A DNA stretch of 64,000 nt from an alpha proteobacterium IMCC14465. Lineage in GTDB: Bacteria; Pseudomonadota; Alphaproteobacteria; RS24. The notes below the pieces were generated by a model. It saw only the letters and a list, made by a program, of their open reading frames with translations. It made no database searches and was not told the DNA's origin. Each line of letters begins with the position of its first letter. Position 1 is the stretch's first letter. A program made the translations under genes and the position numbers. This document shows positions 11,002 through 21,138 of the stretch, piece by piece. The stretch spans positions 248,001 through 312,000 of the forward strand of contig ALYF01000002.1 in NCBI GenBank assembly GCA_000293845.2, in the 5' to 3' direction.

Positions 11002-11466
11002 TTAAAGAGGAACACCTGGCTGTTTCTTGGTCTGGCGAATCGTCAGTGATGTTTTCACATTCGCAACATTTGGTGCAGGTGTCAGTTTCTGGGTGAGAAA
11101 CATCTGGAAAGACGACAAATCTTCCGCCACACATTTCAGAATGAAGTCAATATCACCATTCAGCATATGACATTCACGCACTTCCGGCCAGCTCCGTACC
11201 AGTTCCTCAAAAGCCTGCAAATCCTTATCTGCCTGACTGTGCAAACCCACCATAGCGAAAACCGTAACGGTAAAGCCGAGCTTGGCGGAGTCGACGTCAG
11301 CATGATAACCGGTGAGATAGCCGGCTTTTTCCAACGCACGGACACGGCGCAGACAAGGCGGCGCAGAAATCCCCACTTTTTCAGCAAGATCGACATTGGT
11401 CATCCGGCCATTGCTTTGCAGCGCGGCAATTATCTTCACATCAATTCTGTCGAGTTCTTTTTTCAT
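11002..11466 (-). CDS. Lrp/AsnC family transcriptional regulator
   Basis: A 154-residue one-domain-each regulator: an N-terminal winged helix-turn-helix (DRIDVKIIAALQSNGRMTNV onward, then SAPPCLRRVRALEKAGYL) and a C-terminal RAM/AsnC effector-binding domain (VFAMVGLHSQ, RECHMLNGDIDFILKCV). The family binds amino acids and controls their metabolism; the effector is unknown. It is divergent from trxB, with 181 bp between the two starts, so autoregulation and an effect on trxB are both possible. The stop is 3 bases from the convergent greA stop. Confidence 0.93.
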   Translation of the reverse strand: MKKELDRIDVKIIAALQSNGRMTNVDLAEKVGISAPPCLRRVRALEKAGYLTGYHADVDSAKLGFTVTVFAMVGLHSQADKDLQAFEELVRSWPEVRECHMLNGDIDFILKCVAEDLSSFQMFLTQKLTPAPNVANVKTSLTIRQTKKQPGVPL

Positions 11467-11647
11467 GACAAGTTTGGGTAAGTTAGCAGCTCTATAAGGA
11501 TTAAATTAGGATATAAACATTGTAATTTTATTACCATTTAGCGCAAGATTTATTCTTAGTTAAGTTATAACCACCTTATTTTCACAAAAAATTTCGGAGT
11601 CAATTTTTTATCTTGACCATATGTTGGGATTCTAAGCATAAGAAGAC

Positions 11648-12601
11648 ATGTCAGATTCTATTCATTCAAAAGTCCTTATTATTGGTTCCGGTCCAGCAGG
11701 TTATACAGCTGCTGTTTATGCTGCCCGGGCCATGCTTTCTCCTGTTTTGGTGCGTGGCCTCCAGCCCGGCGGTCAACTTACCATTACGACAGATGTCGAA
11801 AACTACCCTGGCTTTGCAGAGGCCATTCAAGGTCCGTGGCTCATGGAACAAATGGAAGCGCAGGCTGCTCATGTCGGCACTGAGATTATTTCCGATATTA
11901 TTACAGACGCAGACCTAGAAGCGTCGCCCTTCTCTTTTAAAGGCGATAGTGGCGCGACCTATACAGCCGATACAGTGATTATCGCAACCGGCGCGCAAGC
12001 CAAATGGCTGGGGCTAGAGTCGGAAGATAAGTTTCAAGGATTTGGCGTATCTGCCTGTGCCACATGTGACGGGTTTTTCTATAGGGATAAAAAAGTGCTG
12101 GTTGTCGGCGGGGGTAATACCGCCGTTGAGGAAGCCTTGTTCCTAACCAACTTCGCCTCCGAAGTAACACTGATACATCGACGCGACGCCCTACGTTGTG
12201 AAAAAATTCTCGAACAGCGTCTGTTGGCTCATGAAAAAATTAATGTGTTATGGGATACCGAGATTGACGAGATTACCGGCACAGAAGCACCTTTAAGTGT
12301 AACGGGTGCGCGGTTGAAAAATACCAAGACAGGTGACTTGTCCGAGATAGAAGCTGACGGGATTTTCATTGCCATTGGTCATGCTCCCTCGACTGAGTTG
12401 TTCACCAAACAGCTTGATACGAAACAGGGTGGTTATCTCATCACCTCACCAGACAGCACGGCGACATCCATACCAGGCATTTATGCTGCGGGGGATGTAA
12501 CAGATGATATTTATCGTCAGGCGGTTACAGCTGCAGGTATGGGCTGTATGGCAGCTCTTGAGGCAGAAAAATATCTGGCTGAAAAGGAAGCTGGCGCGTA
12601 A
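11648..12601 (+). CDS. trxB: thioredoxin-disulfide reductase
   Basis: FAD enzyme passing electrons from NADPH to thioredoxin. The 317 residues show the FAD dinucleotide motif GSGPAG (13-18), the redox-active disulfide C137-A-T-C140 followed by DGFFYRDK, the NADPH motif GGGNTA (154-159) and the C-terminal FAD motif GIYAAGDVTD. All catalytic features of the low-molecular-weight bacterial class are present. It is transcribed divergently from the Lrp-type regulator. Confidence 0.97.
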   Translation: MSDSIHSKVLIIGSGPAGYTAAVYAARAMLSPVLVRGLQPGGQLTITTDVENYPGFAEAIQGPWLMEQMEAQAAHVGTEIISDIITDADLEASPFSFKGDSGATYTADTVIIATGAQAKWLGLESEDKFQGFGVSACATCDGFFYRDKKVLVVGGGNTAVEEALFLTNFASEVTLIHRRDALRCEKILEQRLLAHEKINVLWDTEIDEITGTEAPLSVTGARLKNTKTGDLSEIEADGIFIAIGHAPSTELFTKQLDTKQGGYLITSPDSTATSIPGIYAAGDVTDDIYRQAVTAAGMGCMAALEAEKYLAEKEAGA

Positions 12602-12631
12602 ATAAACACCCTAGCCCTTTTCAATCTCGTC

Positions 12632-13009
12632 TTAAATCTGGTCTTCAATCGCATCAAACACTTCCGTCATAATGCGGCGCGCCTCCAGCGCTTTAGGCCA
12701 GCCAACATATATGGAGAGATGCATCATCATTTCTTCTGCTTCCAGACGACCCATACCCTGATTGGCAAGACCTCTGAGATGCACTCTGAGCTCAGTCTCA
12801 TGCTCCTGAACCGCCAACACAACACAAGTTATGAGAGAACGGTCGCGCAGAGCCAGACCCGGTCTTGACCAAATATCGGCATAGGCGGTCGCCATCACCA
12901 TATCAGACAGAACACCATTCACTGTTCCTTCTGGGGGGCGTTCACCAAATACACGTTCAGCGACCTGCCAGCCTTTTTCGACACGGTCTTTAAAATCTTC
13001 TTCACTCAT
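12632..13009 (-). CDS. carboxymuconolactone decarboxylase family protein
   Basis: A 125-residue all-helical protein of the AhpD/CMD superfamily, with ALRDRSLITCVVLAVQEHE and a C-terminal EEMMMHLSIYVGWPKALEA segment. C62, H70 and H77 sit in the usual active-site helix, but the CxxC of AhpD peroxidases is absent, so a gamma-carboxymuconolactone decarboxylase-like or unassigned role is likelier than alkylhydroperoxidase activity. It lies 14 bp downstream of the aminotransferase on the same strand and is probably cotranscribed with it. No aromatic catabolism genes are nearby, so the name gives the family, not the reaction. Confidence 0.82.
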   Translation of the reverse strand: MSEEDFKDRVEKGWQVAERVFGERPPEGTVNGVLSDMVMATAYADIWSRPGLALRDRSLITCVVLAVQEHETELRVHLRGLANQGMGRLEAEEMMMHLSIYVGWPKALEARRIMTEVFDAIEDQI

Positions 13010-13023
13010 TTTAAGAGCCTATT

Positions 13024-14247
<1,224 letters not shown>

Positions 14248-14332
14248 CTAGAGGAAGGTACTGTGAAAGTATCAGAAGAGGTTTAGAGACAAATTACGCC
14301 CACAGCCTGCAAAATACAAGCAAGCTTTATTC

Positions 14333-14371
14333 CCCTTTCTTCAAGACCTTTCTTCAAGACCTTTCTTCAAG
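14333..14371. repeat. 13-bp tandem repeat, three copies
   Basis: Three consecutive 13-base units, CCCTTTCTTCAAG then ACCTTTCTTCAAG twice, differing only at the first base. They lie between the aatA start and the stop of the small membrane protein, outside any gene I support. The array is probably a slipped-strand duplication product. Confidence 0.85.
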
Positions 14372-14393
14372 TCAGGCCTCCAAATTTGAATTA

Positions 14394-14696
14394 TTATGCC
14401 GTTTCGTCCGATAGCAGGCGCGGCAAATGCCAATACAGCAAAAAGCCAAATACAATCATTCGAATGACATCGCTGATAATTTCGGAATTCAACGGGCGGA
14501 CTTCTCTTTGTAAAAAGACATTCGGGCCATTATCCTCAGAGGCAAGTTCACTCAGACGCGCCATATCAGCGGCTATTAAATCCGGGAAAAAGTAGGTAAT
14601 CGCAAAACTAATAAGGTCAACCGCCATCACCCCCACAACAATCATGCTGACCGTTGAAATAATGGCAAAATATATTCTTCTGATATTTAAAAGCAT
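14394..14696 (-). CDS. small membrane protein of unknown function
   Basis: I do not recognise this 100-residue protein. The ATG at 14694-14696 is chosen over an upstream in-frame codon because it has AAGGAA about 7 bases before it and avoids overlapping the uvrB start. Two hydrophobic segments are visible, about 8-35 ([20 protein letters not shown] and onward) and about 77-91 ([15 protein letters not shown]). They flank a polar loop with acidic and asparagine residues, so a two-pass inner-membrane hairpin is likely. It is divergent from uvrB with 75 bp between starts; no functional link is evident. Confidence 0.7.
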   Translation of the reverse strand: MLLNIRRIYFAIISTVSMIVVGVMAVDLISFAITYFFPDLIAADMARLSELASEDNGPNVFLQREVRPLNSEIISDVIRMIVFGFLLYWHLPRLLSDETA

Positions 14697-14718
14697 TATT
14701 ATTCCTTTTTCTGTTTTT

Positions 14719-14733
14719 ATTCGGAACGTGTTC
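14719..14733 (+). promoter_or_regulatory. possible LexA-type site upstream of uvrB
   Basis: ATTC-N7-GTTC ends 38 bases before the uvrB ATG. The alphaproteobacterial LexA consensus is GTTC-N7-GTTC, so this has one mismatch. Position before an SOS-type gene makes it plausible, but the motif is short and chance occurrence is possible. Confidence 0.3.
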
Positions 14734-14771
14734 ATACTAGTAAATTGCCAAGTGATGTCTATATTAATTCT

Positions 14772-17018
14772 ATGTCTGAAGAGCAGCAAAGTCTAACCGG
14801 TCGTAAACCCCTGCCGCCAATAGCTGAACCGGGGCTGAATGAAGCTTCGCTGCAAGATTTTGTTCCCCACCGGCCTATCCGCCCCAAAAAAACCGAGGGT
14901 GGACGTGTTTTTAATCTGAAATCCGAATTTGAACCGGCAGGTGACCAGCCCAGAGCTATTGATGAGCTTCTTGAGGGTATTGATAATGTCGAAAGCGATC
15001 AAGTTTTGCTTGGGGTAACAGGTTCAGGCAAAACATTCACAATGGCGCAAATTATCGCCCATACGGGTCGCCCTGCCCTGATACTGGCACCGAACAAAAC
15101 ACTTGCAGCCCAGCTTTATGGTGAGTTTAAAAGCTTTTTTCCCGATAATGCGGTTGAATATTTCGTTTCCTATTATGACTATTACCAGCCCGAGGCTTAT
15201 GTCGCCAGAACAGACACCTATATCGAAAAAGAAAGTAATATTAACGAGCAGATTGACCGGATGAGGCATGCCGCCACGCGCAGTCTATTGGAACGGGATG
15301 ATGTGATTATTGTCGCCTCCGTCTCATGCATTTACGGCATCGGCTCTGTCGAGACCTATACGGAAATGAGTTTCGACTTGGAGGTCGGCAAAAACATGCC
15401 GAGAGCGCAATTACTCGCCGATCTGGTAACACTGCAATATACCCGCAATGAGCTTGGCTTTGCCCGTGGCGACTTTCGGGTGCGCGGGGATACCATTGAG
15501 CTGTTTCCCGCTCACTATGAGGACCGCGCGTGGCGTATTGAGCTTTTCGGGGATGAGATTGACGCATTAACTGAATTTGACCCGCTGACCGGCAATAAGG
15601 TCGGGTCACTTGAGTTTGTCCGGGTTTATGCAAATAGCCATTATGTCACCCCACGTCCGACACTTAATCAGGCCGTGCAACGCATCAAAAAAGACCTGCA
15701 AGTTAGATTAAAAGAATTTGAGGCCGCAGGGCGGCTACTGGAAGCCCAGCGTCTTGAACAACGCACCATATTCGATATTGAAATGCTCGAAGCCACAGGC
15801 TCATGTGCAGGGATTGAAAATTACTCCCGCTATCTCACTGGCAGAAAAGCTGGAGAGCCACCGCCCACGCTGTATGAATATTTGCCCGATAATGCCATTT
15901 TATTTACGGATGAAAGCCATGTCACCGTACCGCAAATTGGCGGCATGTTTAAGGGTGACTTCAGGCGCAAATCCACCTTGGCGGAATTCGGTTTCCGATT
16001 ACCAAGCTGTGTTGATAACCGCCCGATGAAATTTGAAGAATGGGATTTGATGCGCCCACAAAGTATTCATGTTTCCGCCACGCCCGGCCCTTGGGAGATG
16101 AACCAAACAGGTGGTGTTTTTGTTGAACAGGTCATCAGGCCAACGGGACTGATTGACCCCGTATGTGAGATTAGACCCGCAAAATCTCAGGTCGATGATT
16201 TGATTTCTGAATGTCATGAAGCGGTGAAGAAAAATCACCGCGTTCTCGTCACGACACTCACCAAGCGCATGGCTGAGGACTTAACCGAATATATGCATGA
16301 GCAAGGGCTTCGCGTGCGCTATATGCATTCAGATATTGATACGCTAGAGCGCATTGAAATTGTGCGCGACCTTCGTATGGGCGCATATGATATTCTGATT
16401 GGGATTAACCTGCTCAGAGAAGGGCTCGATATACCTGAATGTGCGTTGGTCGCCATATTGGATGCCGATAAGGAAGGGTTTTTGCGGTCTGAGACCTCAC
16501 TCATTCAAACTATTGGCAGGGCGGCACGAAATATTGACGGACGCGTTTTGCTTTATGCCGACAAAAAGACAGGCTCAATGGAGCGCGCACTGGCGGAAAC
16601 CAAAAGACGCCGCGAAAAACAAAGCGCGCACAATCTAGCCAATAACATCACCCCAGCATCGGTACAAAAAAACATTGGCGACTTACTCGAGGGCATGACA
16701 GAGGCGCAGGAAAATATGGCCCCTGGGCCATATCGCGTCCGCGAAGGTATGGCAGAAGCGCAAGCGCCGCTCCTCGGAGACAATTTACGAACGCATATTG
16801 AAGAACTAGAAAAGAAAATGCAGACCGCAGCATCTGACCTTGAATTTGAAGAGGCGGCGCGTTTGCGTGATGAGATTAAACGACTACAACAAACCGAATT
16901 GGTGGTTGCAAATGACCCGCTTGCCCGCCCCGCCGAAGTTGAAAAAAGAGTTTCTGAAGCCACGGGTGCCAAGATTGGCAAAAAATGGACACCAAAAAAA
17001 CACCGTCGTTCGCGCTAG
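14772..17018 (+). CDS. uvrB: excinuclease ABC subunit B
   Basis: Damage-verifying helicase-like subunit of nucleotide excision repair. Starting at the ATG at 14772 gives 748 residues; a TTG 27 bases upstream is also in frame but less likely. I see Walker A VTGSGKT (about 82-88), the beta-hairpin region [11 protein letters not shown], motif II DESHV, the C-terminal helicase block QTIGRAARN and a final UVR domain ([18 protein letters not shown]) that contacts UvrC. An N-terminal extension of about 45 residues precedes the canonical [14 protein letters not shown] start, as in other alphaproteobacteria. A possible LexA half-match lies just upstream; uvrC is about 1.7 kb downstream. Confidence 0.97.
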   Translation: MSEEQQSLTGRKPLPPIAEPGLNEASLQDFVPHRPIRPKKTEGGRVFNLKSEFEPAGDQPRAIDELLEGIDNVESDQVLLGVTGSGKTFTMAQIIAHTGRPALILAPNKTLAAQLYGEFKSFFPDNAVEYFVSYYDYYQPEAYVARTDTYIEKESNINEQIDRMRHAATRSLLERDDVIIVASVSCIYGIGSVETYTEMSFDLEVGKNMPRAQLLADLVTLQYTRNELGFARGDFRVRGDTIELFPAHYEDRAWRIELFGDEIDALTEFDPLTGNKVGSLEFVRVYANSHYVTPRPTLNQAVQRIKKDLQVRLKEFEAAGRLLEAQRLEQRTIFDIEMLEATGSCAGIENYSRYLTGRKAGEPPPTLYEYLPDNAILFTDESHVTVPQIGGMFKGDFRRKSTLAEFGFRLPSCVDNRPMKFEEWDLMRPQSIHVSATPGPWEMNQTGGVFVEQVIRPTGLIDPVCEIRPAKSQVDDLISECHEAVKKNHRVLVTTLTKRMAEDLTEYMHEQGLRVRYMHSDIDTLERIEIVRDLRMGAYDILIGINLLREGLDIPECALVAILDADKEGFLRSETSLIQTIGRAARNIDGRVLLYADKKTGSMERALAETKRRREKQSAHNLANNITPASVQKNIGDLLEGMTEAQENMAPGPYRVREGMAEAQAPLLGDNLRTHIEELEKKMQTAASDLEFEEAARLRDEIKRLQQTELVVANDPLARPAEVEKRVSEATGAKIGKKWTPKKHRRSR

Positions 17019-17061
17019 CCAGACAAGTAATAAAGCGTCGACACTTAATAAGGATTAAGAC

Positions 17062-17814
17062 ATGACCAAAACAGTTTTGATAACAGGCGCCGCCCAGCGC
17101 ATTGGTCGCGCCGTCGCTTTGGGACTTGCAGAAGATGGCTGGAAAGTAGCGATACATTACAGCAATTCCGAACAGGCGGCAGATGAACTCAAGCAATTAA
17201 TTGCAGACAAAGGGGGGAGCGCCGTAACACTAAAAGCCAATCTGGCAGATAGCACTGAAACAGGACATCTCATTTCCCGAGCTGTTGACGCCGCCGGGCC
17301 TTTATCGGCCCTCATAAATAATGCTTCGGTTTTTGAGCGTGACGAGGTGACAACCCTGACCGATGATAGTTGGGATATGCATCTAAATGTGAATCTGAAA
17401 GCGCCAGCTGTGTTGATGCGGGATTTTGCGGATCAAGCCACTTCAGGCGGCAATATTATTAATATTATTGACCAGCGGGTCTGGCGACTTAATCCAGATT
17501 TTATAAGCTACACCGTATCCAAAACAGGTTTATGGACCCTCACACAGACATTCGCTCAAGCATTGGCAGAAAAACAGATACGGGTGAATGGTATTGGCCC
17601 TGGCCCAACCTTAGCCAATCAGCGACAAAAACCCGAAGAGTTTGAGAAGCAAACGCGGCTGGTGCCGCTTGGTACGGGCGCAAATCCGCAAGACATTATT
17701 GACGGAGTGAGATATATATTGTCTGCACAGGCGATGACAGGCCAGATGATAGCTCTTGATGGTGGTCAGCATCTCGCCTGGAAAACACCGGATTTAACTG
17801 AAGTTGTCGAATAA
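17062..17814 (+). CDS. SDR-family pteridine reductase (FolM/PTR1-like)
   Basis: A 250-residue short-chain dehydrogenase with cofactor motif TGAAQRIG (8-15), NNAS (86-89) and the catalytic pair Y150/K154. The residue that is Ser in most SDRs is D137 (IINIIDQRV), the arrangement of Leishmania PTR1 and of FolM, which reduce pterins or dihydrofolate. The next gene is folB, supporting a pterin substrate. The likely reaction is NADPH-dependent reduction of dihydromonapterin or dihydrofolate. Whether it replaces FolA here cannot be told from this window. Confidence 0.8.
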   Translation: MTKTVLITGAAQRIGRAVALGLAEDGWKVAIHYSNSEQAADELKQLIADKGGSAVTLKANLADSTETGHLISRAVDAAGPLSALINNASVFERDEVTTLTDDSWDMHLNVNLKAPAVLMRDFADQATSGGNIINIIDQRVWRLNPDFISYTVSKTGLWTLTQTFAQALAEKQIRVNGIGPGPTLANQRQKPEEFEKQTRLVPLGTGANPQDIIDGVRYILSAQAMTGQMIALDGGQHLAWKTPDLTEVVE

Positions 17815-17870
17815 CCCTCATAACCCATATGGCACGCCTTAATCGTGTCCCTAACCAAGATTTATAAGCG

Positions 17871-18311
17871 ATGAATAAACCCTTACCCTCCAAACTCACC
17901 GGGTCACCGGAAACAAATGTTTTTGCAAATGCCACTGGTGGCCTGATGCATGTTTTTGTTCATGATTATACGCTGATGGCCTCGATTGGTATTCATCCGC
18001 ATGAAAAAATGACACAGCAAACAATTCTTATTTCGGTGGATTTGAGTGTTGAGGATAAGGCTATTTCATCGCCCTCAGATATGCCGCAACATATTTCTGA
18101 CGTCGTCTGCTACGAAAACATCACCCATCTTATTTCAGATTTGGTGTTAGACAGACATATCGACCTCGTCGAACAACTCGCCGAAGAAATCGCTCAACAC
18201 TGTCTAGAATTGCCCCGTGTGACCTTGGCGCGCGTTCAAGTAGCGAAACCGGATGCGATTGAGTCCGCCCGATCAGTCGGCGTAACAATTGAACGCTTTA
18301 AGAGTTTTTAA
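17871..18311 (+). CDS. folB: dihydroneopterin aldolase
   Basis: Cleaves 7,8-dihydroneopterin to 6-hydroxymethyldihydropterin and glycolaldehyde in folate synthesis. The conserved core runs from MHVFVHDYTLMASIGIHPHE to the C-terminal VAKPDAIESARSVGVTIER, which carries the catalytic lysine. The first ATG gives 146 residues. A second in-frame ATG at 17946 would give 121, the classical FolB length, and the first 25 residues look unstructured, so the true start is open. It follows the pteridine-reductase-like gene by 56 bp and is probably its operon partner. Confidence 0.92.
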   Translation: MNKPLPSKLTGSPETNVFANATGGLMHVFVHDYTLMASIGIHPHEKMTQQTILISVDLSVEDKAISSPSDMPQHISDVVCYENITHLISDLVLDRHIDLVEQLAEEIAQHCLELPRVTLARVQVAKPDAIESARSVGVTIERFKSF

Positions 18312-18680
18312 AAACGGATTTTTTAAGAATGTTTATAAATCGACCTAAGCAACGAGAACTAAAGCGAATTTTCTGATTACAGGGCAGTTAATCACATACC
18401 GCCTGCAACAGATAAAAAAAATTGTAAAGCCCAATCTCTTTAATAAATTTTTTATTATTTTGTCTCTTGATTTTAATTATGATAAATAATTCAATGAGTT
18501 AGAAAAATGCCTAAAAATTATGCAAAGACGTCCGTCTTCAATAAATACAACCACTTGGCAGATATGATAGGGTTTTTTTCACAAACTTATCCACAGTTGT
18601 CGTGGATGCTTTTTTTGACATTTTTTTACGATAAATGTCAGCCTAAACACGAATTTAGAATGGCGTGAGGTATATACTGC
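18312..18680. other. AT-rich intergenic region with a perfect DnaA box before uvrC
   Basis: Three hundred and sixty-nine bases without a supportable gene. The part at about 18410-18510 is strongly AT-rich. TTATCCACA, the strict DnaA-box consensus, occupies 18587-18595. It overlaps a small dyad, TCCAC at 18590-18594 paired with GTGGA shortly after. No second strict box was found, so an origin is not supported; transcriptional control of uvrC or a DnaA-titrating site is conceivable. Confidence 0.45.
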
Positions 18681-20552
18681 ATGAATATGCAGAACACATC
18701 AGAAACCGACACACTTATCGGTACAGATTTAATTAAGGCCAAGGTCAAAACTCTCCCCAACGGGTCGGGTGTCTATCGCATGATTGGCTCTAATGATGAT
18801 GTGCTATATGTCGGCAAAGCTAAAAACCTCAAAAATCGCGTATCATCCTATACGCGCATAAGCGGTCACTCCAACCGCATCGCCAATATGATACGCCTCA
18901 CACATAATATGGAATTCATCCGGACACAGACAGAGGCTGATGCACTCCTTCTGGAAGCTAATCTTATCCAGAAATTCAAACCCCGTTTTAATGTTCTGAT
19001 GCGGGATGATAAGAGCCTCCCTTATATTTTGCTGGCAGATGACCATATGATTCCGCAAATCACCAAGCATCGTGGTAGTCGCAAACGCAAGGGGGACTAT
19101 TTTGGCCCCTTCGCCTCACCTGGCGCGGTGAACCGGACGCTTAACACGCTTCAAAAAGCTTTTTTGCTTAGATCCTGCACAGATAGCGTCTATGACAGCC
19201 GGACGCGCCCCTGCCTGCTCCATCAAATCAAAAGATGCAGTGCGCCCTGCACAAATGAAATATCTCCTCAAGACTATGGCCAACTGGTGAAGCAAGCCCG
19301 GCAATTTTTGGCCGGCAGCAATCAGGATATTCAAAGCGAGCTTGCAGAACAGATGCAAGCAGCCAGCGACAGCCAGAATTTTGAACTGGCTGCGGAATAC
19401 CGGGACCGCATCCGAGCGCTGACTTATATTCAATCCACAACAGATGTGTTTGCACGCACCATTGAGGAGGCCGATATCATTTCGCTCGCTCAAGAAGGTG
19501 GTCAGAGCTGTATTCAAGTGTTTTTCTTCCGTGCGGGACGTAATCTCGGCAATAAAGCCTATTTCCCCCGCCATGATAAAGACACGCCGGCTGATGAAAT
19601 CTTGGAGTCTTTCATTATCCAATTTTATGAAAGTCGACAGTCGCCACGAAAAATTCTGTTGAATCTCACCCTGCCCAATAAAAGCCTTCTGGAAGAAGCT
19701 CTGAGTTTAAAACAGGATTACAAGGTGTCCCTCACAGCACCAAAGCGAGGCGAAAAAGCTGACATTGTGGCGCATACGGCGCAAAATGCGAAAGAAGCAT
19801 TGGCACGAAAATTGTCGGAAACAGCAAGTCAGCAAAATCTCTTATCAGCAGTCGCTGAAACTTTTAACCTCGAAGCCCCGATACGGCGCATCGAAGTATT
19901 TGATAATAGTCATCTGAGCGGCACGAACCAACTCGGTGGGATGATTGTCGCAACGGAAGATGGGTTTGTTAAAAATCAATATCGGAAGTTCAATATCAAA
20001 AATACCGATACCGTACCTGGTGATGATTACGCGATGATGCAGGAAGTCCTCACACGTCGTTATGAACGTATGTTGCGCGAAGAAAAGGCTGACAGCGCCA
20101 ACCGCCCCGATTTAATTTTAATTGATGGGGGCAAAGGTCAGCTGGGTATTGCCAAAAAAGTTATGGCGGAACTTGGGCTTGATATCCCGCTTATGGGTAT
20201 TGCGAAAGGGCCGGACAGAAATGCCGGACGCGAACAGTTTTTCATGCCGGGGCGCGATGTTTTCTCTCTACCGCCTAATTCTCCGGTGCTTTATTATCTC
20301 CAGCGTTTGCGGGATGAGGCGCATAGATTTGCCATTGGTGGGCATCGCATTAAAAGAAAGAAAGATATACGTGCGAATCCGTTAGATGATATTTCAGGCA
20401 TTGGTGCCAAACGTAAAAAAGCTCTTTTGCATCATTTCGGTTCTGCTAAAGCTGTTACGCGTGCTTCATTAGCCGATTTAATAAGGGTAGAAGGCATTAG
20501 CGCAGGCATCGCGCAACATATATATGACCATTTTAACGGCGAGGGTTCATAA
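18681..20552 (+). CDS. uvrC: excinuclease ABC subunit C
   Basis: Makes both incisions in nucleotide excision repair. The 623 residues show the N-terminal GIY-YIG nuclease (GVYRMIGSNDDVLYVGKAKN), a four-cysteine-type segment (RSCTDSVYDSRTRPCLLHQI), a UVR domain for UvrB contact (SQNFELAAEYRDRIRAL), the RNase H-like C-terminal nuclease (IEVFDNSHLSGTNQLGGMIV, LILIDGGKGQL) and a terminal helix-hairpin-helix pair (DDISGIGAKRKKALLHHFGS). GAGG about 12 bases before the ATG is a modest ribosome site. pgsA begins 3 bases after the stop, as is common. Confidence 0.97.
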   Translation: MNMQNTSETDTLIGTDLIKAKVKTLPNGSGVYRMIGSNDDVLYVGKAKNLKNRVSSYTRISGHSNRIANMIRLTHNMEFIRTQTEADALLLEANLIQKFKPRFNVLMRDDKSLPYILLADDHMIPQITKHRGSRKRKGDYFGPFASPGAVNRTLNTLQKAFLLRSCTDSVYDSRTRPCLLHQIKRCSAPCTNEISPQDYGQLVKQARQFLAGSNQDIQSELAEQMQAASDSQNFELAAEYRDRIRALTYIQSTTDVFARTIEEADIISLAQEGGQSCIQVFFFRAGRNLGNKAYFPRHDKDTPADEILESFIIQFYESRQSPRKILLNLTLPNKSLLEEALSLKQDYKVSLTAPKRGEKADIVAHTAQNAKEALARKLSETASQQNLLSAVAETFNLEAPIRRIEVFDNSHLSGTNQLGGMIVATEDGFVKNQYRKFNIKNTDTVPGDDYAMMQEVLTRRYERMLREEKADSANRPDLILIDGGKGQLGIAKKVMAELGLDIPLMGIAKGPDRNAGREQFFMPGRDVFSLPPNSPVLYYLQRLRDEAHRFAIGGHRIKRKKDIRANPLDDISGIGAKRKKALLHHFGSAKAVTRASLADLIRVEGISAGIAQHIYDHFNGEGS

Positions 20553-20555
20553 GCC

Positions 20556-21116
20556 ATGAAACGTCTTCCAAATTTACTGACGCTGTTCAGAGTTCTCATG
20601 ATACCGGCTCTGGTGTTGGTTTATCTTATCCCCGGCCCCCTCGGAAATTGGTTTGCCTTCTCAATTTACACTCTCGCCGCCATCACGGATTATCTAGATG
20701 GTTGGCTCGCCCGTAAACTTAAAGCCACGTCCGAATTTGGCCGCATGCTTGACCCGATTGCCGATAAATTAATGGTCGTCGCTGTTCTTATTATTCTCAT
20801 TGAATTTAGAGATATTAGCGGTATTCACACCCTCGCCGCGGGGCTGATTATTATGCGTGAAATTTTAATCTCATGGTTCCGGGAATATCTAACTGATCGC
20901 GGTGTGACGCTTGCCGTGTCTCAAATCGCAAAGTACAAGACCACCATACAAATGATTGCGCTAGGTGTTTTGCTGCTCGGTGAGGCCGGAGATATGATAA
21001 GCCCATTTGTTAAAGACAGCGGTCTGGTGCTGTTATGGGTGGCTACACTCTTCACCATCTGGACAGCGATAGACTACTTGTCTAAAGGCACAGCCGCTCT
21101 CAAAATGAAGAAGTAA
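20556..21116 (+). CDS. pgsA: CDP-diacylglycerol-glycerol-3-phosphate 3-phosphatidyltransferase
   Basis: Makes phosphatidylglycerol phosphate, the committed step to phosphatidylglycerol, in the inner membrane. In 186 residues the full CDP-alcohol phosphotransferase motif is present: D45, D48, G49, A52, R53, G62, D66 and D70. Several hydrophobic segments surround it (about 9-28, 33-44, 75-100 and 150-170). Coupled to uvrC by a 3-base gap. Confidence 0.95.
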   Translation: MKRLPNLLTLFRVLMIPALVLVYLIPGPLGNWFAFSIYTLAAITDYLDGWLARKLKATSEFGRMLDPIADKLMVVAVLIILIEFRDISGIHTLAAGLIIMREILISWFREYLTDRGVTLAVSQIAKYKTTIQMIALGVLLLGEAGDMISPFVKDSGLVLLWVATLFTIWTAIDYLSKGTAALKMKK

Positions 21117-21138
21117 ACTCTATTGAAATTTCTGCAAT

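Noticed and set aside
18312-18680. Possible chromosomal replication origin
   Set aside because: Only one strict DnaA box was seen and no neighbouring origin-type genes; kept only as a regulatory curiosity.
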